A DNA stretch of 64,000 nt, from the NCBI GenBank assembly GCA_017411805.1, contig JAFQPI010000019.1, positions 81,660 through 145,659 of the forward strand, in the 5' to 3' direction. A model generated the notes under the pieces. The model saw only the letters and a list, made by a program, of their open reading frames with translations. It searched no databases and was not told where the DNA came from. This document shows, in pieces, positions 7,674 through 15,693 of this stretch. Position numbers and translations under genes: made by a program. Source of the stretch: Clostridia bacterium (GTDB lineage: Bacteria > Bacillota > Clostridia > Oscillospirales > CAG-272). Position 1 is the first letter of the stretch. Every line of letters starts with the position of its first letter.

Positions 7674-9956
7674 ATGAAAGGCAAAATCACAAAAAAGCAC
7701 ATTCTGCTGTTCGTCTGCATGGGCTTGATGTTCGGCTTGATCTTTCTTACCGTTTTTTTGACGGGAGGAAGGGAGATCGGCGAGTTCACCGATACCGATC
7801 GAATCATCTTCACAGCATTTATCATCATTGAGATCGTCAATATCGTCGTTATGATGATCGTAGCAAACATGATAGGGAAAGCTAATCCTCCGCCCGAGCC
7901 TATCGCTCTGCCTCAAAGTATTTATCAAAAGACCTTGCGCCGGCGCGGGATAATTATTCTTGTTGCGTCAATCGTCTCGGCACTCGGCTTCAGGATACTC
8001 GGCATAGTCCTTTATAAGTTTATTCCCGCGCTCAATTGCACCGAGACTTTGATCATATGGTGCATAGCAATGCTTCTTCCGATAGTCTTCTTTATCTCTA
8101 GCATCGTCCTGCAAAAGCTTTACGTCCGCAAATTTGCCAATCAAAGCGTCGCGCAGATCCAAAGCTTTATGATCTCGCATCGCGAGCGTGCGGAAGAAAC
8201 CGCGGCAGAAAAGCTTGCTTATTTAAAGAAATTAAAGTCGCTTTGCGATATTTACGCGATCCTTTTCGGAATACTCGGCGCGATATGTTCTCTTTTCTTA
8301 GGAAGCGTTACGTCATCATCAAGCGGTTCCGGATATTTGCTATACCCCACGTTTCTCTTCCTTTGCGCTTTCTCCCGTATCCGTTTCCGCACCCTCGAAA
8401 TCTTTTTTGACGAGGACGAAAGCTGTATTTCCGAGGATTCTTTTCCCGCTCTTTTCGCCCTTGCCGAAAAAGCCGCGCGCAAGCAGGGATGCGAGGAAAA
8501 GATCAAGATCATTCTCGCACCCGATTATGGCGCAGGCATCGCAAAGGAATCGGGTATGTATTGCATAAGTCTCGGTGTCATGCTGCTTAATATCCTTTCA
8601 GATGACGAGCTTTATCAGATACTTCTGCACGAATTTGCTCACGTCACAAAAGAAAATATTGACGGCATGCGCGAACGCCGCTACGGCAGTTGGCTTGAAA
8701 ACGGAAACCAACATTTTCTGTCCGCGCTCACCTCAAAAATGTACGCATTTGCAGATTGCATTTACGCACTTCAATTCTCGCTATATCTCTACGCCGCATC
8801 GATTCAGCTCGAGACCGAAGCCGACCGCGCAATGGCACTCCACGGCGACTCAAAAATCGCGGCAAGTGCCCTCACGAAGCTCAAATACCGCGATCTTTAC
8901 GAATGGGAGATCGGCACTCATGATGATGAATCTGCCTTCATGACGGAGGCACCGGATCCGACAATTCTGAAAAAAGATATCGACGACTTCCTCTCGCAAA
9001 TCGAAAAGAGGAAGGATTTCTGGGATTCTCTCATAGACAAGGAGATCATTTCAAGGCAAGCTTCCCACCCGACTCTAAAAATGCGCCTTGAAACTCTCGG
9101 CGTTTCGGAATACCGGGTTCTACCCGCGGAAGCCGCGGGCAGCTTTGCCGATGAGCGTATCCGCGCGCTTGAGCTAATGTCAGAGCTCGTGCGCAAAGCA
9201 AACGAAGAAAATTATGAGGAAAACAGAAAATACAGATACCTCGAGCCTCTTGAAAAGATCAAAGAATGGGAAGAAGCCGGTAGACCCGTCATTTCTGAGG
9301 AATATGCCGACATCTGCCTTTACCTTCGAGCTCTCGGCAGACATATCGAATCAGACGAACTCTGCAAAAAGGCAATCGAGGAGCTTCCCTCCCCCGCAAA
9401 TCTCCACGGCTACTATATGCACGGTTGCTTCCTGCTTCATACATATGACCCCTCGGGACTTGATTACATCTATCACGCTATCGAAAACAACACCAACTAT
9501 ATTGAAGAAGGTCTTCAGATAATCGGTGAATACTGTTGCATAGTCGGAGACCAAGAGGAGCTTGACACCTACCGCGAAAAGGCTCTTCAGATCGCACAAA
9601 AGGACAAGGATATCTACAGCAAGATCAACGTCCTCGATAAAGGCGACGATCTCACGGCGGAAAAGCTGCCCGAAGGAATGCTTGAGGGTATTATCGACTT
9701 TATCAAGTCGATCGACGGAGACAAGGTCAGCAAGGTTTATCTCGTAAGAAAGACAATCACCCCGGATTTCTTCACAAGCGCCGTGATCGTTGATTTCAAG
9801 GAAGGCGCCGCAGATGATGACCAAAACGAAATAATGCACAAGATCTTCCGCTATCTCGACACCTCAACCGATTGGCAATTCTCGCTGTTTGATTACAGAA
9901 GTGTTGCAAAGATCAAAGTCGAGAACATACCGAACAGTTTGGTTTACAAAGCATAA
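7674..9956 (+). CDS. membrane-bound M48-family metallopeptidase with C-terminal helical extension
   Basis: A 760-residue integral membrane zinc protease. The N-terminal third has several membrane segments (about residues 10-30, 43-65, 91-113, 121-145, 190-230). The catalytic HEFAH motif is at residues 319-323, and the third zinc ligand is E382 in ETEADR; both are diagnostic of M48 (HtpX/CAAX-protease-like) enzymes. After about residue 500 the protein is soluble and helical with TPR-like character (CLYLRALGRHIESDELCKKAI). It has a perfect AAAAGGAGG ribosome site and is monocistronic. A role in membrane protein quality control is family knowledge; the substrate is unknown. Confidence 0.85.
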   Translation: MKGKITKKHILLFVCMGLMFGLIFLTVFLTGGREIGEFTDTDRIIFTAFIIIEIVNIVVMMIVANMIGKANPPPEPIALPQSIYQKTLRRRGIIILVASIVSALGFRILGIVLYKFIPALNCTETLIIWCIAMLLPIVFFISSIVLQKLYVRKFANQSVAQIQSFMISHRERAEETAAEKLAYLKKLKSLCDIYAILFGILGAICSLFLGSVTSSSSGSGYLLYPTFLFLCAFSRIRFRTLEIFFDEDESCISEDSFPALFALAEKAARKQGCEEKIKIILAPDYGAGIAKESGMYCISLGVMLLNILSDDELYQILLHEFAHVTKENIDGMRERRYGSWLENGNQHFLSALTSKMYAFADCIYALQFSLYLYAASIQLETEADRAMALHGDSKIAASALTKLKYRDLYEWEIGTHDDESAFMTEAPDPTILKKDIDDFLSQIEKRKDFWDSLIDKEIISRQASHPTLKMRLETLGVSEYRVLPAEAAGSFADERIRALELMSELVRKANEENYEENRKYRYLEPLEKIKEWEEAGRPVISEEYADICLYLRALGRHIESDELCKKAIEELPSPANLHGYYMHGCFLLHTYDPSGLDYIYHAIENNTNYIEEGLQIIGEYCCIVGDQEELDTYREKALQIAQKDKDIYSKINVLDKGDDLTAEKLPEGMLEGIIDFIKSIDGDKVSKVYLVRKTITPDFFTSAVIVDFKEGAADDDQNEIMHKIFRYLDTSTDWQFSLFDYRSVAKIKVENIPNSLVYKA

Positions 9957-9957
9957 C

Positions 9958-9981
9958 AAAAAGCCCCGAAAGGGGCTTTTG
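9958..9981. terminator. bidirectional terminator
   Basis: AAAAGCCCC-GAAA-GGGGCTTTT between the convergent ends of the M48 gene and the MerR operon. It has A/T runs on both sides, so it can serve both strands. Confidence 0.9.
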
Positions 9982-10527
9982 TTATCTTTCAATTCTTTCC
10001 TTATCCCAAGTCAACAACACATATGTTTTGCCTATTAGCTGTATCGCAAAGAACAAAACTCCAGTAAGTATCATTCCGAGATATTCTGAACCGATAAGCT
10101 CATATATTCCCGCATCCATAACAAAGGGATACTCGATCGGCATTGTTTCGTCGTGGCTGTACCCCCATTTCGAATAGAGCAAACAGTACGGAAGCTGACC
10201 GAGCGTATAAATCGCGGCAAATATCAAGGTCTCGCGTAAATTCACTTTGCAGAAATCGACAAGTCCGAGATTCTTTCCCTTTGTTTCTGTAAGAAAAACA
10301 CGTCTCTTTTCACCGTTGCGTGCGAATTCAACTACAAGGTAAGCGTTAAATATTACGAATATTACTATCGCAAACACTCCGATTATTCCGCGAGCGGTTG
10401 AAAAGTCCTTTTGATTTGCCGCTGTTCCCGCCATATTCGAAAGAAGTATACCGTATACAAGCGCGCTTATCAAATGAACGAGAACCAGCTCAAAATAAAA
10501 GAAAAAGTAATTTTTGATCTTATTCAT
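9982..10527 (-). CDS. small polytopic membrane protein, co-transcribed with MerR regulator
   Basis: A 181-residue protein with about four hydrophobic segments (roughly 8-30, 48-70, 100-120, 148-170) and a basic C-terminus. No family recognised. Its start overlaps the stop of the MerR gene by 4 bp (ATGA), so the two are translated together. It is the likely output of the MerR-controlled promoter at 11663-11693, perhaps a transport or resistance protein or a signal receiver. That role is inference only. Confidence 0.7.
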   Translation of the reverse strand: MNKIKNYFFFYFELVLVHLISALVYGILLSNMAGTAANQKDFSTARGIIGVFAIVIFVIFNAYLVVEFARNGEKRRVFLTETKGKNLGLVDFCKVNLRETLIFAAIYTLGQLPYCLLYSKWGYSHDETMPIEYPFVMDAGIYELIGSEYLGMILTGVLFFAIQLIGKTYVLLTWDKERIER

Positions 10528-11633
10528 ATCGTCGTCTCCCTCTCAAAAACATAATATGACGGTTTCCATCCGCCGTAAATGTAATCACCGCTCTTCCATT
10601 CGATGAAGAGATATTCCTCGCCGTCGATCTCGCGCAGTTCATAAGCCGATGCGGTAACATTCAGCTTATCAAGAACGAATCCCTTTGTCCATGTGCGCAT
10701 TTCGGGATCGCTGATCCTTCGATTGCCGTAAGTAACACTCAACGCACCGTCATTGCCGAAAACGACTTCCGAAAAATACGGTTTTACCGACGGTTTGTTC
10801 TTACGACGAAAATCTGTGGGCGTACTGCAAAAGCCACAGGCAATCCACCGTCCAAGAACTCTGTTGTCCTTCGCAAACGGAATATCAATATTGTCCTTAT
10901 GCGCGATCTGGGCAACCGTATAGGATTTGTTATCCTCACGTTGAAGAACAAGAGTAGTCGTTTTTCCGCTCCTAAAATATTCATAGGACTTGAAATCCAC
11001 AAACATATACTCTACTCCGTTATACTCTACGATCGCATAATTATTGACGGTTGAGCTTGTTGCTGTTTCGATCAAGAGTTTGCCATTTGTCCATGCATAA
11101 CACCAATATTCCCCACCCTTCGGAAGAAAATAGATCTCCTTCATGACAGAAGCAAATTCACTATCCATTGAACGATCCTCGGTAAAGAAATCTTCTTTAT
11201 TCAGATATTCACCGACTATCTTCCATTTTCCAACGGCTCGCGGATCGTCCACAAAAGGCAAATTGAGGTTTTCTCTGGGGAATTCATGTCTTTTCGGACT
11301 CGGCAGAGCTGTAGCGGAATCGACAAGCATCATGCGCTTGGATTCTTCAAGATTATCGAGCTTTTTTATATGCTCGATCTTCTTTTTTTCAAAAAGCTCT
11401 ATTATATCCCAATCGCTCTTTGCCTCTGCAAGAATATCCTTGATCTCGCTCAACGAAAAACCCGCCTTTTTGAGCGCGCTTATTCGGACGAAAACGGCTA
11501 TCTGCTCCTCCGAATAATATCGGTAACCCGTAAACGCGTCAATATATTCTGGAACGAGCAGTCCTTCTTTGTCATAATACCGAAGCACGGATATTTGTGT
11601 TTTGCATATCCGCGCAAATTCACCGATCTGCAT
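10524..11633 (-). CDS. MerR-family transcriptional regulator with duplicated C-terminal beta domain
   Basis: Residues 1-70 are a clear MerR winged helix (MQIGEFARICKTQISVLRYYDKEGLLVPEYIDAFTGYRYYSEEQI), followed by a dimerisation coiled coil to about residue 105. The rest (369 in total) is unusual. Two similar beta-rich modules, about 135-235 and 250-368, both begin G(K/R)W and both contain a Y/L-F-x-x-G...W...Y-x-x-(V/E)-x-G-x-EY(M/L)F(V/I)-x-(F/W)KS pattern. They resemble calycin-like ligand pockets and are probably the sensor. AAGGAG precedes the ATG. It is likely autoregulated through the 19-bp-spacer promoter immediately upstream. Confidence 0.85.
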   Translation of the reverse strand: MQIGEFARICKTQISVLRYYDKEGLLVPEYIDAFTGYRYYSEEQIAVFVRISALKKAGFSLSEIKDILAEAKSDWDIIELFEKKKIEHIKKLDNLEESKRMMLVDSATALPSPKRHEFPRENLNLPFVDDPRAVGKWKIVGEYLNKEDFFTEDRSMDSEFASVMKEIYFLPKGGEYWCYAWTNGKLLIETATSSTVNNYAIVEYNGVEYMFVDFKSYEYFRSGKTTTLVLQREDNKSYTVAQIAHKDNIDIPFAKDNRVLGRWIACGFCSTPTDFRRKNKPSVKPYFSEVVFGNDGALSVTYGNRRISDPEMRTWTKGFVLDKLNVTASAYELREIDGEEYLFIEWKSGDYIYGGWKPSYYVFERETTI

Positions 11634-11662
11634 TTTTATCTCCTTATGAATCTTGTGTCATA

Positions 11663-11693
11663 ATTATACACCTAAAGTTAGGTTGAGAGTCAA
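11663..11693 (-). promoter_or_regulatory. MerR-type promoter with 19-bp spacer and internal palindrome
   Basis: On the minus strand TTGACT (11688-11693) and TATAAT (11663-11668) are 19 bp apart, the over-long spacing that MerR proteins correct by distorting DNA. The spacer holds a perfect palindrome ACCTAA-CT-TTAGGT (11670-11683). Most other promoters in this window have 17-bp spacers. It lies 30 nt before the MerR start, so it is almost certainly the regulator's own operator. Confidence 0.85.
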
Positions 11694-11703
11694 TAGTTTT
11701 TTG

Positions 11704-11730
11704 CAAAAAAACCAGCCCTGAAGGGCTGAT
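11704..11730 (-). terminator. terminator of the M55 peptidase gene
   Basis: CAGCCC-loop-GGGCTG hairpin (11713-11728) followed on the minus strand by a run of seven T. It lies 2 nt beyond the M55 stop. Confidence 0.85.
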
Positions 11731-11731
11731 T

Positions 11732-12556
11732 TTATATGCAGTAAATAAATTCTTCGATATTGTGAACCGTGGAAACGACGGTATGGGCGTCTTTGCCGAG
11801 GACTTCATCGGTGAGGTATTCAGCTTCGATGCCTCTTTTTTGCAAGCGGGCAAGATACTTTGCCGTGTCCTCGACTCGTTTGAAGGATTTTTCAAATCTT
11901 GCGGGGAAAGCAAGAGTCCTATATGCGTGTTCCGATTTCACGGCTTCGGTGATCTTTTTGCCTATTTCGGCAAAGAGCTCCTTGTTATCGCGGAATTCGG
12001 CTTCATTTCTCGATATTTCGTGCTTTGTTGTGACGGTAATGATCGACTCAACCGCGCGTTTTGCCTGTGAGCACGCGATATCACCGCCCGCGAAAAAGAC
12101 CGAAGGCTTCGAGTGCGACGCCGCGATATAGGCATCCATATCGATCTCGCCGATATATTTTCCGTCAAGCTTATAGAACTGCACCGTTTTACTGCTCATT
12201 GTATGCGCAAGCACACCGCCGAGCGTGCCCTCCATAGCGTGATAGCCGAAGTAGCAGACGCAATCGTAATCGTCGGCGAAGTACATACGGGGCAAGGTCA
12301 GATCGGGGTCGAGCAGATCAACGCGCGGATCAAGGTCAGCCTTATCGATATTATGACCGCCGCCGTGGTTATCCCAGAGATCGACCTTCTCCGCGCCTGC
12401 GGCAAAAAGCGCACGCGCCGCGGCATTGATCTCAAGCGCGCCCTGCACCTTTGCGATCTTCCATTCGTCGGTGCCCTTCGAGAGAGCCTCGTAAGGAACG
12501 CCCTTGACGTTATTTACGCCCTCCAGATCGAGAGCGATTAGGATTCTTTTATACAT
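11732..12556 (-). CDS. M55-family D-aminopeptidase (DppA-like)
   Basis: A 274-residue zinc aminopeptidase of the DppA type, cytoplasmic (no signal peptide), which releases D-amino acids from short peptides such as wall-derived D-Ala peptides. Family signatures are the N-terminal IALDLEGV (metal-binding DxEG), WDNHGGGHN, CYFGYHAMEGT and the VLAHTMSS segment. It has no dipeptide transporter next to it, unlike Bacillus dpp. A good ribosome site (CGAGGTG) precedes the ATG. It has its own terminator and is separated from the isomerase gene upstream by a repeat-filled gap. Confidence 0.85.
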   Translation of the reverse strand: MYKRILIALDLEGVNNVKGVPYEALSKGTDEWKIAKVQGALEINAAARALFAAGAEKVDLWDNHGGGHNIDKADLDPRVDLLDPDLTLPRMYFADDYDCVCYFGYHAMEGTLGGVLAHTMSSKTVQFYKLDGKYIGEIDMDAYIAASHSKPSVFFAGGDIACSQAKRAVESIITVTTKHEISRNEAEFRDNKELFAEIGKKITEAVKSEHAYRTLAFPARFEKSFKRVEDTAKYLARLQKRGIEAEYLTDEVLGKDAHTVVSTVHNIEEFIYCI

Positions 12557-12589
12557 AGTAACACCTCGTAAAAAAGAGTGAAGGAGCGA

Positions 12590-12614
12590 AAACCACCCGA
12601 AAAGGGTGGTTTTA
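12590..12614. terminator. hairpin terminator between isomerase and M55 genes
   Basis: AAAACCACCC-GAAAA-GGGTGGTTTT, a perfect stem with flanking A/T. It probably ends the leftward isomerase transcript. Confidence 0.75.
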
Positions 12615-12838
12615 CTCCTTCCAAGCGGGTACCGGGGACGGCACCCGCTTGAAGCGCGGGGAAGTTTCGCACTCTGCGGAGTGCGACTTAAGGCTCTGCC
12701 TTAAGAATCCGCGAACTTTTGAAAAAGTTCGATCAAAACTTTAACCTTTTAATTAGATGAAAATTTCCGAGCAAAGCGAGGAAATTCACCTCAACTTTTC
12801 ACTTTACACTTTCCACTTTTCACTACGCCGAAGGCGTC
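12615..12838. repeat. dispersed intergenic repeat, copy 1
   Basis: No gene here. Read on the minus strand it contains GAAAAGTGGAAAGTGTAAAG, then TTGAGGTGAATTTCC, a CGCTTTGCTCGG arm, GGAAATTTTCAT, then TTTTGATCGAACTTTTT, a CTTAAGG/CCTTAAG hairpin and CGCACTCC...GAGTGCG. The same modules, in the same order, occur at 22067-22230 and in part at 44295-44360 and 44570-44660. It is a family of hairpin-rich mobile or amplified intergenic sequences. Confidence 0.7.
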
Positions 12839-13807
12839 TTACGCCCACGAAATCGTTCTGGGCTTATCCTCTGTCATAACGATCGGTCCGAGAACCGAGA
12901 TAGCCTTGCGAAGTCCCTCGTCAACCGTCATGATGCTGTCCTCGTGCTCGATGGAGATAGCTCCGTCGTAGCCGCAGAGGCGGAGGTTGGAAATAATGTC
13001 TCTCCAATAAGACTCGTTGTTACCGAATCCGACTGCGCGGAATACCCACGCGCGGTTGAGCTCGTCGCTGTAATGCTTGGTATCGAGAACGCCGTTCTTC
13101 GCGGTGTTGTACTTGTCGACCTTGGTATCCTTCGCGTGGAAGTGATAGATCGCGCCCTTCAGCTCGCGGATAGCCGCAACGGGATCCATTCCCTGCCAGA
13201 TAAGGTGGGAGGGGTCAACGTTTGCGCCGATAACGGGACCTACTGCCGCACGGAGCTTGAGCAGAGTCTCGGGATTGTATACGCAGAAGCCGGGATGCAT
13301 CTCGAACGCGATGTGCTCAACGCCGTGTGCGGTCGCGAACGCGCCCATCTCCTGCCAGTAAGGAATCACCTTTTCGTTCCACTGCCATTCGAGAATGGTG
13401 AGGAAGTCATCGGGCCAGGGGCAGGTTACCCAGTTCGGGTACTTCGAACCCTCGCTGTCGCCGGGACAGCCCGAGAAGCCGATAATGGTCTTAACTCCAA
13501 GCTTCTCAGCGAGAAGGATAGCCTCGCGGAAGTCCTTGTCAAAGCTCTCTGCGGTAGCCTTATCGGGATGCAGAGGGTTGCCGTGACAAGCAAGAGCAGC
13601 GATCTCAACGTCGAACTTCTTGAAGGTATCAACGAATGCGTTGTACTTTGCCTCGTCGGCAAGAAGCTCTGCGGGGTTGCAATGAGCCTTTCCGGGATAA
13701 CCGCCCGCGCCAACCTCAACGGTATGTACGCCAAGCGAGGTGAGAATCGACAAGGACTCTTCAAGAGTCTTGTTGCCGTAAAGATTTTCAAGAACACAAA
13801 GTTTCAT
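12839..13807 (-). CDS. sugar phosphate isomerase/epimerase-family TIM-barrel protein
   Basis: A 322-residue AP-endonuclease-2/xylose-isomerase-like barrel. Metal ligands are visible in order: Glu in AFEMHPG, Asp-His in NVDPSHL, His in YHFHAKD, and Glu in AISIEHED at the C-terminus. The segment CPGDSEGSKYPNWVTCPWPDD is typical of the gut-bacterial subfamily found beside Gfo/Idh/MocA dehydrogenases, one of which lies nearby. It probably interconverts a keto sugar or sugar acid; the substrate is not predictable. AGGAGA precedes the ATG. Confidence 0.88.
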   Translation of the reverse strand: MKLCVLENLYGNKTLEESLSILTSLGVHTVEVGAGGYPGKAHCNPAELLADEAKYNAFVDTFKKFDVEIAALACHGNPLHPDKATAESFDKDFREAILLAEKLGVKTIIGFSGCPGDSEGSKYPNWVTCPWPDDFLTILEWQWNEKVIPYWQEMGAFATAHGVEHIAFEMHPGFCVYNPETLLKLRAAVGPVIGANVDPSHLIWQGMDPVAAIRELKGAIYHFHAKDTKVDKYNTAKNGVLDTKHYSDELNRAWVFRAVGFGNNESYWRDIISNLRLCGYDGAISIEHEDSIMTVDEGLRKAISVLGPIVMTEDKPRTISWA

Positions 13808-13853
13808 GGTTATTTCTCCTAAAAGTTTTTTATGTATGAGGAATTGCGTAATG

Positions 13854-14441
13854 TCAATAGCCAGTAATCGACACTATGATAACTAACAGCCAGTATGGAA
13901 AAAACATGATCGCGGCTGTCATCAACCAGGCACATATAGCAAAAGCCACGCTCCAAAAGATCTTTTGAAGCTTTGTCCTGATCGGAGACGTTAAATTTGA
14001 AAACGTCAAAAACGTCCACAGCACAATCATAATAGTTGTTAGACAATTAAACAAAAAACCGGGCGGAATCGGAGCTATCGAGTTGAGCCACGGAATTCCC
14101 ACAATCGCCGAAAGCGTAAGTATCATCAGTATGATACTGACCGCTAAAGGCAACTTTTCCTGCGGGTTATACTCACGCTCGTTCCCGACAAGCATACCGC
14201 GGTGAACAATATCAATATCTTTGCCGTGCACAACAAGCTTAAGTGTTTCGTTACCGCACGCGAAATCATGTTCCAAATCGGGAATCAGCTTACTTCCCGA
14301 AGGCTGTAGCGTTGCGACTTGTGTGCAGTCAACGTAAATTTCTATCGGGTCAACAATAGATCGGCGCAAATTCAACTGCCTTATTACTTTAATGTTGTGT
14401 TTTCCGTCGGAGGTTTCGATCTGCCAAAAATACTCTTTCAT
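13854..14441 (-). CDS. membrane protein with N-terminal FAIM-like beta domain (tentative)
   Basis: 195 residues from the ATG preceded by AAAGGAGGG (a longer frame from 14483 lacks a ribosome site). Residues 1-90 are a soluble beta domain (FWQIETSDGKHNIKVI...IEIYVDC...GNETLKLVVHGKDIDIVHRG) whose spacing recalls the FAIM/beta-sandwich pattern W-x-DG-x-H-I. Two or three hydrophobic segments follow (about 101-125, 135-155, 165-192). Cytoplasmic N-domain anchored to the membrane is inferred. It lies between two sugar-metabolism genes with no clear link to them. Confidence 0.65.
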   Translation of the reverse strand: MKEYFWQIETSDGKHNIKVIRQLNLRRSIVDPIEIYVDCTQVATLQPSGSKLIPDLEHDFACGNETLKLVVHGKDIDIVHRGMLVGNEREYNPQEKLPLAVSIILMILTLSAIVGIPWLNSIAPIPPGFLFNCLTTIMIVLWTFLTFSNLTSPIRTKLQKIFWSVAFAICAWLMTAAIMFFPYWLLVIIVSITGY

Positions 14442-14483
14442 TCGTACGATTTTCCCTCCTTTAAATGAGGTCGCTATGCACAA

Positions 14484-14559
14484 ATTATCACAATCCGTAG
14501 GGACCGACGTCCTCGGCGGTCCGTGGGCATTAAATTATTTATTTGGCGAAATATTTCAC
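14484..14559. repeat. short palindromic intergenic repeat
   Basis: ATCCGTAGGGACCGACG...CGGCGGTCCGTGGGCATT forms an imperfect hairpin of the kind scattered between genes in gut Clostridia. No gene; it separates the Gfo/Idh/MocA gene from the next. Confidence 0.5.
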
Positions 14560-15645
14560 TTAAAAGCGGTATATATCTCCCGTCTTAGCAGAAGTATAAA
14601 TGCCTTCAAGAATTCTTGTTACAGTATACGCCTGCTCGGGAGTGACGAGGGGAGTGGTATCGTTGACGACAGCCTCGATCCAGAGTCTTGCCTCTCGGTC
14701 TGCGGGGGACTCGTTGCCGTGGCCGTCGAAGAACGCCGCGCCCTTTGCGTCAAGATTGGGCTTGAACTCATACTGCGCGTTGTGCGCAACTCCGTTGATG
14801 CGCAGACCATGGTCCATATCCGCGCCTGCGAGAGTTCCGCAGAAGGAGGTCACAGCCTCGCGGGGATCAGCCACGTTGAGCGCCCAGGCGGATTCAAGAT
14901 TGATGGTCGCGCCGTTTTCCATAACTACGAAGCCAAACGCGGAATCCTCGACGGTAAATTTCTCGGGATCCCAGTTGCCCCAGGCGTTGCCCTGATGCTC
15001 GGGGTCGCCCTGCGAGAGCTTGTGGTATGCGGTACCTACGCAGTACTTGGGCTTGTAGTTATTCAGCATATAGAGAGTGAGGTCGAGAGCGTGGGTTCCG
15101 ATGTCGATCAGAGGACCGCCTCCCTGCTCGTACTCGTTGAGGAATACGCCCCAGGTGGGAACTGCGCGGCGGCGAAGAGCGGTTGCCTTCGCATAGTAGA
15201 TATCGCCAAACATACCGTCGTCAACGAGCTTCTTGAGGTAAACGGCATCCGCGCGGTTACGGGTCTGATAGCCGATCGTGAGCTTCTTTCCGGTTCTCTC
15301 AGCGGCATCGAGCATCTTCTTTGCCTCTTCAGAGTTGATCGCCATCGGCTTCTCGCACATAACGTGCTTGCCTGCCTCGAGAGCGTCAACCGAAATGAAA
15401 GAATGCGAACGGTTGGGAGTGCAGACGTGAACGACGTCGATAGTCTCGTCCGCGAGGAGCTCCTTGTAGTTTTCGTAGTACTTTGCATCGGGTGTGCCAA
15501 ACTTTGCGGCAGCCTTCTGTGCCTTTTCAAGGATGATATCGCAGAAAGCGACCATCTCTACGTTCTTGAGCTTAGCGAGAGAGGGCATATGCTTGCTCGT
15601 GGCGATCCCGCCACAGCCGATAATACCTATTCTTACCTTTTCCAT
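14560..15645 (-). CDS. Gfo/Idh/MocA-family oxidoreductase
   Basis: An NAD(P)-dependent sugar or inositol dehydrogenase of 361 residues. The Rossmann GxGxxA/G is at the start (VRIGIIGCGGIATSKHMPSL), the family EKP motif follows (HVMCEKPMAINSEEAKKML), then the putative catalytic region GGPLIDIGTHALDLTLYML, with the conserved Asp/His of the family. The start is the ATG of MEKVRIG; the frame extends 10 codons upstream but without a ribosome site. It probably works with the TIM-barrel isomerase two genes downstream on a sugar or sugar-acid substrate. Confidence 0.9.
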   Translation of the reverse strand: MEKVRIGIIGCGGIATSKHMPSLAKLKNVEMVAFCDIILEKAQKAAAKFGTPDAKYYENYKELLADETIDVVHVCTPNRSHSFISVDALEAGKHVMCEKPMAINSEEAKKMLDAAERTGKKLTIGYQTRNRADAVYLKKLVDDGMFGDIYYAKATALRRRAVPTWGVFLNEYEQGGGPLIDIGTHALDLTLYMLNNYKPKYCVGTAYHKLSQGDPEHQGNAWGNWDPEKFTVEDSAFGFVVMENGATINLESAWALNVADPREAVTSFCGTLAGADMDHGLRINGVAHNAQYEFKPNLDAKGAAFFDGHGNESPADREARLWIEAVVNDTTPLVTPEQAYTVTRILEGIYTSAKTGDIYRF

Positions 15646-15693
15646 AATTATTACCGTCCTAAAAAATGTATTCACGCAGTTTTACAATTGGTA

